From NCBI GenBank assembly GCA_016712315.1, contig JADJRG010000017.1, forward strand, positions 1-64,000: a DNA stretch of 64,000 nucleotides, read 5' to 3'. Source of the stretch: Nannocystis sp. (GTDB lineage: Bacteria > Myxococcota_A > Polyangia > Nannocystales > Nannocystaceae). The translations under genes and the position numbers were made by a program. Below the pieces are notes generated by a model that did no database searches, was not told the origin of the DNA, and was given only the letters and a program-made list of their open reading frames with translations. Positions 55,108 to 64,000 of the stretch are shown here, piece by piece; position 1 is the stretch's first letter, and every line of letters starts with the position of its first letter.

Positions 55108-56028
55108 CTAGAAGCGCCAGGTGAGGCCGAGACCGCGCGTGTGGGGGGCGACTCCGAGCCGCGACGTGAGCGCAGACGGCCGCGCTCGCCGGGTGCTCAT
55201 GACCAAGAGGGTGACACCGACGCCAAACAAGACGCCCCCGGCGGCGCCGCCGACGATCGCGAGGGTGTTGCCGCGGCGGCCCCACCGATCGAGATCTTGC
55301 ACCTCGGGGGCGTCGGTGCCGAGCTGCGGGCGGGTCGTGAGCAGCCAGGTGCCCTCAAACTCGGCCTGCTTGCCGATCGCGAGGCCCATGCCGACCAGGC
55401 CGAGCAGGAGGCCGCCGGCGCCGGTCAAGGCGATGCCGCTGAGCTTCACGGGGTCGCGGAGGGCGGCGCGGGCGGGCTCGTCGGCGCTGGGAGCCTCTCC
55501 AGAGTCGGTGACCGGCTCGCTCTCGACGGGGCGCTCAGGCTCGTTGGCGGGCTCATTGGCGCAGTCGAGCTCGGGGCGGTCGTAGCGGACTCGATCGAGG
55601 TCAGCGCGGATCTGCACCAAGAGCTCGTTGGCCTTCTTGAGGTCGCGGCTCTTGGTGCGCCCGCGGCCCCGCTCGGTGGTGACGATGAAGTCGCGGAGCA
55701 GGATCTCGGCCTGGCAGAGGTGGTAGGGGCGCCCCCGCGCGGTGTAGGCGCCGCGGTGCGCGTCGATCAATTCAAAGAGGATCGAGGCCCGCCGCTCGAG
55801 CTCACTTTGGGGGAGCAGGGCGTAGGCGGCGGCGAAGCGCTCAGCGGCGAGGGCGAGCTCGCCGCTGTCCCGGGCGGCGACGCCCTCCTCATAGAGGGCG
55901 GCGGCCTCCTCCGCGGGCGCGGCGCGCGCGACCGGCGGGGCGGAGGCGAGGGCGAGGGCGAGGGCGAGGCAGAGCGCCCGCTGGCAGGGACGAGCGTGGA
56001 GCGGTCTCAAGGCGCGGGCGCGTACCAT
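55108..56028 (-). CDS. exported tetratricopeptide-like membrane protein
   Basis: About 306 aa from ATG at 56028. Signal peptide region ALCLALALALASAPPVARAA, then a TPR-like helical segment (AAALYEEGVAARDSGELALA, AERFAAAYALLPQSELERRA) common in myxobacterial energy-TonB/kinase neighbourhoods. After a Glu/Pro spacer there are two hydrophobic segments (LSGIALTGAGGLLLGLVGMG, TLAIVGGAAGGVLFGVGVTL) and a short end that finishes in Phe, as outer-membrane proteins often do. Function unknown; encoded upstream of, and in the same direction as, the membrane kinase. Confidence 0.7.
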   Translation of the reverse strand: MVRARALRPLHARPCQRALCLALALALASAPPVARAAPAEEAAALYEEGVAARDSGELALAAERFAAAYALLPQSELERRASILFELIDAHRGAYTARGRPYHLCQAEILLRDFIVTTERGRGRTKSRDLKKANELLVQIRADLDRVRYDRPELDCANEPANEPERPVESEPVTDSGEAPSADEPARAALRDPVKLSGIALTGAGGLLLGLVGMGLAIGKQAEFEGTWLLTTRPQLGTDAPEVQDLDRWGRRGNTLAIVGGAAGGVLFGVGVTLLVMSTRRARPSALTSRLGVAPHTRGLGLTWRF

Positions 56029-56169
56029 CGGCGAGGCGACCGCAGCGGCCGTGGCGGCAGCATAGACCAGGGCGATAGGCGCGCTCAAGCCGCCACGATC
56101 GCGCGCTCTGGCGGTGGCCGCGTACCTTCGGCGGCGCCCCGCGGCGCCGATTGCGGTTAGGATGCGCTC

Positions 56170-56670
56170 ATGCTCCTGCGATGCGCGCCCGCGCTCCTCT
56201 TGATCACGACGACGCTCGGCTGTCAGGCGCCCTCTACACCACCCGCGGCGGACGTGAGCGCGCGTGTGGCGACGAAGCAGGCCCCTCCGCCGGTAGACTC
56301 GCAGCCGATCCAACTACAGGCGGACGTGCCGGCGACCACGGCGGTGGTCCGGCCCGTCGATCCGGGGTGGTTTCGCGCCGATCTCTTCGCGGGCGCGACG
56401 GTGATCCGCCAGGGGCACACCCGCCCGGACGAGGAGGGCCAGGTGGCGGCACAGATCACGCTCCAGCTCGCCGAGGGGGCGACGCGCGACCAGTGCGTCG
56501 CGACCTTGCAGGCGGCGGTGATCGGTGACTTCACGCCCGAGCTCGAGGAGAAGGACGGGCGGATCTATCTGCGCGGCTCGACCGACCGCTATACGGCGAC
56601 GCTGCTGTGTGGCGAGGCGAAGGGGCGGATGACGGCGTTCTTGAGCTGGCGCGGGCCGGCCGCGCCCTGA
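56170..56670 (+). CDS. small lipoprotein of unknown function
   Basis: 166 aa. MLLRCAPALLLITTTLGCQA has a lipobox TLGC. A disordered Ala/Pro section precedes a compact beta domain (WFRADLFAGATVIRQGHTRP, QITLQLAEGATRDQCVATLQ, RYTATLLCGEAKGRMTAFLS) with one Cys pair. No family recognised. Divergent from the tetratricopeptide-like gene. Confidence 0.65.
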   Translation: MLLRCAPALLLITTTLGCQAPSTPPAADVSARVATKQAPPPVDSQPIQLQADVPATTAVVRPVDPGWFRADLFAGATVIRQGHTRPDEEGQVAAQITLQLAEGATRDQCVATLQAAVIGDFTPELEEKDGRIYLRGSTDRYTATLLCGEAKGRMTAFLSWRGPAAP

Positions 56671-56813
56671 GCTCGGCGGCGCCGGCGAGCCCTCGCAGAT
56701 CGGGTCGCGGTTCGTCGCGACCCCCTTGATCGGGGAGCGACGCGAAGGACGGCTCCCTGAAGCGCGCGCCGGGGTCTTGTGCGGATCCGCGCGGGCGTAT
56801 AGCTTCCGGCCGC

Positions 56814-58181
56814 ATGCGACGCCCCTGCTTGTTCCCGTCCTCGTCGACCTTCGCGCTCGTATCGGCGCTGCTGTGCAGCGCTGGGTGCGGGGATGATCTG
56901 AGCAGCAGCGCAGGATCACTCAGCGGCGGCGGGGCGACGGCCTCAGCGAGCGAGGGCGCGAGCGACTCGGCGAGCGCGAGCGACTCGGCGAGCGTAACGG
57001 CCAGCGCGACGGCGACCGCGAGCTCAACCAGCTCGGCGAGCGCGAGCGCGGGCGAGTCAGACTCGGCGACGGACGCGGCGACCGACTCGGGCGCCTCGGC
57101 GACGGACTCGGCGACGGACTCGGGCGCTTCGGCGACGGACTCGGCGACGGACTCGGCGACTGACTCGGCGACGGACAGCGGGGCTACCGCGGCGACGGAC
57201 TCGAGCGACAGCGACAGCGAAGGGACGAGCACCGGCGAGGCGACGACGGGCGGTTGTTCGCCGGGGGAGCTGGGGTGCGCCTGCCTGCCGGGTGATCTGT
57301 GTGAAGGGGCGCTGAGCTGCGAGGCGGGGACCTGCGTGGAGGCGCCGCCGCCGAGCTGCGGCAACGGGATCGTCGAGGTGGGTGAGGCTTGTGATGACGG
57401 GAACGATGATGAGCTCGACGGCTGCACGAGCGCGTGTTTGATCGGGCCGGTGTGCCCGGCTGGGACCGAGGGCTGCCCCTGTCAGGGCGGGAACACCTGC
57501 GCAGGCGGGCTCATGTGCAGCGGCGGCGTCTGCGTGGCGAAGGCGGCGGTGTGCGGCGACGGGATGAAGCAGGCCGGTGAGGACTGCGACGACGGCAACT
57601 CGCAAAATTGGGACGCGTGCTCGAACCTGTGCAAGCTGAACAGCTTCGCCAGCGACCCCTGCGGGTACCTCGAGGACGGGGTGTGGTTGAACATCGACTA
57701 CAAGAACGCGGGCTCGGTCTACAGCCCGGCGTGGAGCTACTCGAAGACGCCCGGCTTCGGCGAGGCCCAGTGGGCGCCGCAAGGCAAGAGCTGGCCGGAG
57801 ATCAACGCGAAGGGGCCGCCGAAGATGAGCAACGATCCGATCGGGACGGTCGCGGACATCGGCTCAGGGCAGTGGCTGCGGATCATGTTCGGGCTGCCGA
57901 CGCTGCAGAGCTATGAGTCGGCGACGGTGTGCATCACCGGCCGGAGCATCTCGGTAGGGTCCTCGGTGACCGTGGATCTGCGCAACCCCGCGCTGGGGCT
58001 GTGCGGCGGCCAGGTGATGCTCAGCAACTCGTGGCAGGTGCACGCGAGCGGGCTGACGATGCCGGGGATGTGCCTCGCGCCGGGTAATAATTTTCAGGCG
58101 CTGCAGATCGAGCCGACCGGCGGCTCAGGCAAGCTGGGGCTGCGCAGCGCGAGGATCACGCTGCATAAGCCGGTGTTCTAG
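56814..58181 (+). CDS. Cys-repeat lipoprotein
   Basis: 455 aa. Lipobox CSAGC, then a 115-residue Ser/Ala/Asp/Thr linker with many SATDSATDS units. Next come short Cys modules (GCSPGELGCACLPGDLC) and two myxobacterial Cys repeats (CGNGIVEVGEACDDGNDDEL..DGC and CGDGMKQAGEDCDDGNSQNW..DAC). The C-terminal beta domain (residues about 275-455) includes GSVYSPAWSYSKTPGFGEAQ and ATVCITGRSISVGSSVTVDL. Surface-exposed, probably adhesive or carbohydrate-binding; ligand unknown. Intact. Confidence 0.8.
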   Translation: MRRPCLFPSSSTFALVSALLCSAGCGDDLSSSAGSLSGGGATASASEGASDSASASDSASVTASATATASSTSSASASAGESDSATDAATDSGASATDSATDSGASATDSATDSATDSATDSGATAATDSSDSDSEGTSTGEATTGGCSPGELGCACLPGDLCEGALSCEAGTCVEAPPPSCGNGIVEVGEACDDGNDDELDGCTSACLIGPVCPAGTEGCPCQGGNTCAGGLMCSGGVCVAKAAVCGDGMKQAGEDCDDGNSQNWDACSNLCKLNSFASDPCGYLEDGVWLNIDYKNAGSVYSPAWSYSKTPGFGEAQWAPQGKSWPEINAKGPPKMSNDPIGTVADIGSGQWLRIMFGLPTLQSYESATVCITGRSISVGSSVTVDLRNPALGLCGGQVMLSNSWQVHASGLTMPGMCLAPGNNFQALQIEPTGGSGKLGLRSARITLHKPVF

Positions 58182-58210
58182 GCTGGTCGCAGCGCCGACA
58201 ACACCGCGCC

Positions 58211-58945
58211 TCAGCGCGCGGCGTAGGCGGTCGGGTCGGGCAGGCCGGCCTCGATAAACCCTCGGCGGCGCAGCTGGCAGCTCTCACAGGCGCCGCAGGC
58301 GAGCGCGCGCCCGTCGTCGCTCGCGATCGGGGCGTAGCAGGAGAGGGTGTCGCCGTAGTCGACGCCGAGCTGGTGGCCTCGGCGGATGATCTCGGCCTTG
58401 GTGAGGTGGAGCAGCGGGGCGCGGACGTGGAAGTGATCGCCCTCGACGCCGGCGCGGGTGGCCCGGTTGGCGAGCGCGGTGAAGGCCTCGACGAACTCGG
58501 GGCGGCAGTCGGGATAGCCGGAGTAGTCGACGGCGTTGACGCCGATCCAGAGGTCGCGCGCGCCGAGGGCCTCGGCCCAGGCGAGCGCGTACGCCAAGAA
58601 GAGCGTGTTGCGGGCGGGCACGTAGGTGAGCGGGATCTGCGGGGCGCCCTCGGGCGCTCGGCCGCGAGGCACGGCGAGCGGGCTGCCTTCGACGAGGGCG
58701 GTGGCGCCCGCGACGAGGCGGCCCATGTGGCCCAGGTCGATGATCTCATGGGCGAGCGCGCCGAAGCGGCGGGCCTGTCGGCCGGCGGCGGCGAGCTCGG
58801 CCGCGTGGCGCTGGCCGTAGCGAAAGGAGAGGGCGTAGAGGGGCTGCCCAGCGGCGGCGGCGATCGCTAAGAGCGTGGTGGAGTCGAGGCCGCCGCTGAG
58901 TAAGAGCACGGCCGGGCGGGCCGGCGCGGGGTCCGAGGCGCTCAC
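58211..58945 (-). CDS. queC: 7-cyano-7-deazaguanine synthase
   Basis: 244 aa. Converts 7-carboxy-7-deazaguanine with ammonia and ATP to preQ0, the precursor of queuosine in tRNA. The ATP pyrophosphatase loop LLLSGGLDSTT is at residues 14-24. Family motifs LSFRYGQRH, VPARNTLFLAYALAWAE and GVNAVDYSGYPDCRPEF are present, as is the C-terminal zinc site with Cys in LSCYAPIAS and CGACESCQLRRRGF. Length is normal. Other queuosine genes are not in the window. The ATG overlaps the stop of the preceding lipoprotein gene by four bases. Confidence 0.95.
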   Translation of the reverse strand: MSASDPAPARPAVLLLSGGLDSTTLLAIAAAAGQPLYALSFRYGQRHAAELAAAGRQARRFGALAHEIIDLGHMGRLVAGATALVEGSPLAVPRGRAPEGAPQIPLTYVPARNTLFLAYALAWAEALGARDLWIGVNAVDYSGYPDCRPEFVEAFTALANRATRAGVEGDHFHVRAPLLHLTKAEIIRRGHQLGVDYGDTLSCYAPIASDDGRALACGACESCQLRRRGFIEAGLPDPTAYAAR

Positions 58946-59853
58946 GCGGGCTCGTAGGTGGCGTCGATGACGACGCGGCTCTCGCCGCTGCCCTGGCTGC
59001 CGAAGGAGAAGTTCTGGGTCTGCTCGATGTGGACGCGCACGGGGAGCTGGGCGTCGAGGTCGAAGACGATGGTGCCCTCGGACAAGCCGTCGATGCTGAT
59101 GAGCTGGCCTTGGGTCTCGACGGCGCCGCTGGACTCGCTCTCAAACTTGATCTCGGCGAGGCGACGACCGTCGACTTGGTCGACCTTGAGGAGGGTGTAG
59201 GTGGCCTCCTCTTCGGTGGGGATCTTGAGGCCGCCCATCGCTTGCTCGTCCTGCTTCTCGTGCTTCACCGGCTTGCCGAGGACGAGGGCGGGCTCAGGGA
59301 GCTGCGGCAGGCCGAGGAAGTCGCCGACGCCGGCGAAGTCGTCGTCCTCCTTGCCGGGCTCCTTCTTGTTCTCCGGGAGGGCCTTGGTGCCGGGGGCGTC
59401 GGTCTCGCCGCGGAGGTCGACGAGGCTGGCGCCGGTGGCCTTGAGCAGCGCCTCCTTGGGATCAGGCGGGGGCTTGCCGTCCTTGGCCTCGGGCTTCATC
59501 GCGCCCTCCATCGTGAGGTCGCGGATCTCGAGGATCTTGTGGGCGACCTTGAGCTTGCCGCCCTGGTCGCTGACCTCCAAGAGGCCGGTGGCGTCGACGC
59601 TGAAGGAGCCGGTCTGGCCGGCGGTGAAGGTGACGGAGATCTTCGCGTTCTCCTTGAGGCTGAAGGCGCCGGCCTTGTAGCGGAGCAGCAGCTCGCCGGT
59701 CTTGGGGGCCTTGGCGCCGCCGCCCTCGCCAGGGGCGCTGGAGCCGTCGTCGGCGGCCTTCTTGCAGCCGGCGTCCAGGGCGCTCGCGCCGGTGATCATG
59801 GTGAGCGCGAGGAGGAGGTGGGTGAGGCGTGAGGGGGCCAGCCGCCGTGACAT
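58942..59853 (-). CDS. unknown lipoprotein upstream of queC
   Basis: 303 aa. Signal peptide with lipobox LDAGCKK, a Gly/Pro spacer, then a beta-rich domain (LLLRYKAGAFSLKENAKISV, FTAGQTGSFSVDATGLLEV) and a charged Lys/Glu/Asp middle. The C-terminal half (EATYTLLKVDQVDGRRLAEI, VFDLDAQLPVRVHIEQTQNF) repeats the same beta style. It resembles lipoproteins of unknown function in myxobacteria. Four-base overlap with queC. Confidence 0.7.
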   Translation of the reverse strand: MSRRLAPSRLTHLLLALTMITGASALDAGCKKAADDGSSAPGEGGGAKAPKTGELLLRYKAGAFSLKENAKISVTFTAGQTGSFSVDATGLLEVSDQGGKLKVAHKILEIRDLTMEGAMKPEAKDGKPPPDPKEALLKATGASLVDLRGETDAPGTKALPENKKEPGKEDDDFAGVGDFLGLPQLPEPALVLGKPVKHEKQDEQAMGGLKIPTEEEATYTLLKVDQVDGRRLAEIKFESESSGAVETQGQLISIDGLSEGTIVFDLDAQLPVRVHIEQTQNFSFGSQGSGESRVVIDATYEPA

Positions 59854-59934
59854 GAGGCGACGCTAACCGCGAGGTAGCGGCGGCGCAAGCGGGGAGGTGA
59901 CCGGCCGCGCGATCCGAGCTAGAACCGCCGCACC

Positions 59935-60858
59935 ATGCTGCTCGGTCTGCTGCGCGCCCTCTTTGGCCCGAAGATCCGCCTGCCGTCGGATCATGTCACT
60001 CGGATCAGCGGCGCGGCGAAGAAGGCGGGCGCGGCGGACGCGGCGGCGGCGGCGGCGGCGATCGACAAGATCGGGGCGCTGCCCGACATCGCCGACATCG
60101 CGACGACGAAGCGCCTGCCGAAGGGGCTGGACGCGCTGGTGCGGGAGATGTTGGCGGCGTACGAGCGCTATGTGGAGGCGGTCGCGAAGGCGATGAACCT
60201 CAGCGAGGCGGCGCGGCCAGGGACGCCCGAGGGGGCGGTGTGCTGCAAGATCGCGCCGATCGGGGTGACGGCGCTGGAGAGTATGGTGATCTTTCGCACC
60301 GTGCGGCTGTGGCGCGACTTCCCCCAGGTGGCGCAGCGGCTCGCGTCGCTGGCGGAGATGCAGATCAAGGACATCCAAAAGCACCACGTCGGCGACCCCG
60401 AGAAGGTGGCGATGACGAGCAAGGCGGTGCAGCAGGGGCGCCTCGACTACGCGCGCCGCGGCGAGACCTGCCCGTTCCTCGACACGACGCGCGGGCGCTG
60501 CAGGATCTGGGAGATCCGGCCGATGGTGTGCCGGATGCAACACGTCCGCGGCGATGTCAGCCGCTATGACCCGAGCCACGCCGAGCACGCGAAGGTGGAC
60601 GTCAAGAACATCCGCCTGCCGATCCGTCAGCAGGCGGCGCTGATGCAGCTCGAGAAGCGGCTAGTGCTGCAGATGACGCCGTTCCTCTTCCCGAACCTGC
60701 TGCTGTTGCTCCAGCTCGCGGAGGGGCAGTCGCTGCCAGAGGTGGGCGAGGCGCCGCCTCGCTTCGGCAACGACGGGCTGGTGGTCGCGAAGGCGAACCG
60801 CCAAAACCCAGAGGCGAAGAAGTTCCAAAAGGAGAAGGAGAAGCAGAAGCGGCGCTGA
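59935..60858 (+). CDS. YkgJ/CxxCxxCC-type metal-cluster protein
   Basis: 307 aa, cytosolic. The cluster Cys are in EGAVCCKIAP, GETCPFLDTTRGRC and IRPMVCRMQH, the pattern of the zinc/iron-chelating YkgJ family. An Ala-rich helical head (residues about 25-50) and a charged Lys-rich tail are added to the core. The biochemical role of the family is not established beyond metal binding. Single gene, divergent from the lipoprotein upstream of queC. Confidence 0.8.
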   Translation: MLLGLLRALFGPKIRLPSDHVTRISGAAKKAGAADAAAAAAAIDKIGALPDIADIATTKRLPKGLDALVREMLAAYERYVEAVAKAMNLSEAARPGTPEGAVCCKIAPIGVTALESMVIFRTVRLWRDFPQVAQRLASLAEMQIKDIQKHHVGDPEKVAMTSKAVQQGRLDYARRGETCPFLDTTRGRCRIWEIRPMVCRMQHVRGDVSRYDPSHAEHAKVDVKNIRLPIRQQAALMQLEKRLVLQMTPFLFPNLLLLLQLAEGQSLPEVGEAPPRFGNDGLVVAKANRQNPEAKKFQKEKEKQKRR

Positions 60859-60928
60859 CGCCGCGCGGGCAGGCGCGGCGCGGTCGCGGGGCGTACCTTC
60901 GCGCGGGGCTCCGTGATACCCAAGAGAG

Positions 60929-62469
<1,541 letters not shown>

Positions 62470-62473
<4 letters not shown>

Positions 62474-63753
62474 GCGGGCGGCCGTGGCGGTGGTCTCTGG
62501 GGTGCGCGGCGGCGCTCGTGGTGACGGCGTGCGAGGGCGCGGCGCCCGCTCCCGCCGCGGCGTCCGCGAGCGTGTTGAAGGCGGAGGCGGAGGAGGTGGC
62601 GTTGGCTGCGTCGCCGGGCGGGAGAGCAGACGCCGCGGCGACGCAGGCGCCGTGGACGCTGCCGCGCGGGGAGTCGCCGACGGTCCGGGCGTTCTTCGTG
62701 AGGGTCGACGCGGACCCGTCGCAGCGACCCGAAGACGAGAGCGAGGGCTTTCATCGGCGCGGCGACGAGGCGCTGCTGATCACCGCAGACGCGGCGGGGA
62801 CGCTGCAGATCTGGCCGGCGTGGGGGCGCAATGAGGCGATCACGCTGGCGGGTCATGTGGCGCGGGTCGAGCGGGTCGCGGCGAGCGCGGACGCGCGGGT
62901 GTTGGTGAGCTCGGCGGCGGATCAGACGCTGCGGCTGTGGTTCTTGGAGGATAATTTGGCGATCAGCGGCGAGCACAGCTCCGGGGCGCCGCTCCGGCCG
63001 TCGCTGCCAGGGGCCTTTAACCCGCCTGTGGCGCTCGAGGGGGCGGAGGGGCAGATCACGGCGTTGGCCGTGGATCCGCGGGGACGCCAGGTGGCGGTCG
63101 GCAGCGCGCTCGGCGGGGTGTATTTGTGGGCGACCGAGGCGCCGACGAGCGTCGCCGGCCGCTTGGCGCATCCCGCGGCGGTGGTGGCGCTGCGGTTTGA
63201 TATGGCGGGTGAGCGGCTGTTGGCGCTGCCGGCGGCCGGGGCGCCGCGGATCTGGTCGAGCGCGGACGGCTGGGGCGCGGCGACGCTCGTGGGCGCCGAT
63301 GAGGCGGCGAGGGCGTACGTGTTCGGCGCGTTCTCGCGCGACGCGGAGGCGATCGCGCTGCTGCGGACGAGCGGGGCTGTGGAGCTGTGGAGCGGCGACG
63401 GCGCGGAGCAGCTGTCGGTGGCGGAGCCGACGTCGGCGGCGGCGCCGATCGAGGCCGCGGGGAGCGTCTTCGGGGCGTTCGGCGCGGCGCCTCAGGGGGC
63501 GAGCGCTGGGCAGATCTGGCCGGCGGAGGCGGAGCGTCGGCGCTTCGGGTGGCCGGCGAGCGGGCAGGTGCTGGTGGTCAGCGACGGCGCGGCAAACGTG
63601 GTCAAAAGGACAGGTACATCGCGGCCGCTGCGGGTGGCCGGGCCGGTGATCGACGCGGTCTTCTCGGCCGACGGCGGGCTGCTGGCGATCGTGGAGGAGG
63701 GCGGCCGCGCGCGGCTGTGGCGGCTGCGCGCGGCGGACCGGGCGGCGCCGTGA
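62470..63753 (+). CDS. WD40-type beta-propeller lipoprotein
   Basis: About 427 aa from GTG at 62470, which overlaps the TGA of the Cys-repeat gene. Signal peptide WSLGCAAALVVTACEG, lipobox VTAC. Seven or so WD40-like blades follow: LITADAAGTLQIWPAWGRNE, VSSAADQTLRLWFLEDN, VAVGSALGGVYLWATEAP, LLALPAAGAPRIWSS and LAIVEEGGRARLWRLRAAD. A periplasmic or surface scaffold probably acting with the protein encoded just upstream. Intact. Confidence 0.8.
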
Positions 63754-63882
63754 GCCGCGCCGCAGGTCGAGCGCGCTCCGATCACCGCCGCGATCTGCTC
63801 GTCAGGCGACGCGCCCCCGCGATCGAGGGGATCATCGCCGGTCGCGCGCTGGTAGACGACGGAGCCTTGGTCAGGTCGCGGC

Positions 63883-64000
63883 TCAGCCGGGGATGATCGG
63901 GACGCAGCAGCCGGTGGAGCAGAAGGTGCCCGCGGGGCAGTTGTCGTTGCCCATCGCGTCGACCTTGCAGGGGTCCTTGTCGTCGCAGGAGGGCTCTTCG
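63883..64000 (-). CDS. C-terminal end of a Cys-rich exported protein (partial)
   Basis: The last 38 residues before the right window edge read EEPSCDDKDPCKVDAMGN, then CPAGTFCSTGCCVPIIPG and a stop at 63883-63885. The dense Cys pattern matches the small disulphide modules of the lipoproteins in this window. The rest lies outside. Confidence 0.6.
   Translation of the reverse strand, partial: EEPSCDDKDPCKVDAMGNDNCPAGTFCSTGCCVPIIPG

Overview
The window is high-GC DNA that reads like a myxobacterium of the Nannocystis/Enhygromyxa type (Myxococcota). The pointers are several lipoproteins with Ser/Thr- or Asp/Ser-rich linkers and the Cys repeat CDDGN..DDGC, two complete Hanks-type Ser/Thr kinases plus a third kinase fragment, OmpA proteins with TSP3 (calcium-binding) repeats, and VCBS/FG-GAP lipoproteins. 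This assignment is inference from gene style. No rRNA, tRNA or CRISPR array was recognised.

Region 1 (1-11.9 kb, nearly all minus strand) is a compact run of short, mostly unknown genes with overlapping or abutting ends. From upstream to downstream it holds a long coiled-coil protein preceded by a helically phased 21-bp repeat array, a membrane protein, a small acidic-tailed protein, two adjacent beta-rich proteins of 237 and 289 aa, a membrane-anchored protein with a transglycosylase-like segment, further small membrane or low-complexity proteins, and a frameshifted N12-class adenine DNA methylase that runs off the left edge. It looks like part of a mobile element. A membrane-containing tailless provirus is my leading but unproven reading. 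Many genes here carry single-base indels.

Region 2 (11.9-21.4 kb) is a mosaic: a kinase C-terminal fragment, a frameshifted vWA lipoprotein, an intact lipoprotein, a histone-H1-like protein, a broken beta-lactamase-fold hydrolase, an OmpA lipoprotein, an intact Ser/Thr kinase and a tyrosine integrase. Two of the broken genes have a short piece of their own coding sequence lying inverted right at the break.

Region 3 (21.4-35.5 kb) begins with a 5'-truncated RCC1-repeat protein abutting the integrase. Then come two unknown co-directional genes, a divergent adenylate/nucleotidyl-cyclase toxin of the anthrax edema factor/ExoY type, an OmpA protein, a thrombospondin-C-like lipoprotein, and a second tyrosine integrase fused to an IS4/5-type transposase N-terminal domain. 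This integrase lies between a 5'-truncated DUF4360 gene and a 3'-truncated VCBS lipoprotein. An alginate-lyase-like fragment follows.

Region 4 (35.5-64 kb) is orderly chromosome with long intact genes: a lipoprotein/thioredoxin cluster, an FAD aromatic hydroxylase, the envelope pair alpha-2-macroglobulin plus penicillin-binding protein 1C, a metallophosphoesterase behind an AT-rich palindrome, a membrane Ser/Thr kinase, queC with an upstream lipoprotein gene, a YkgJ-type Cys-cluster protein and further Cys-repeat and WD40 lipoproteins.
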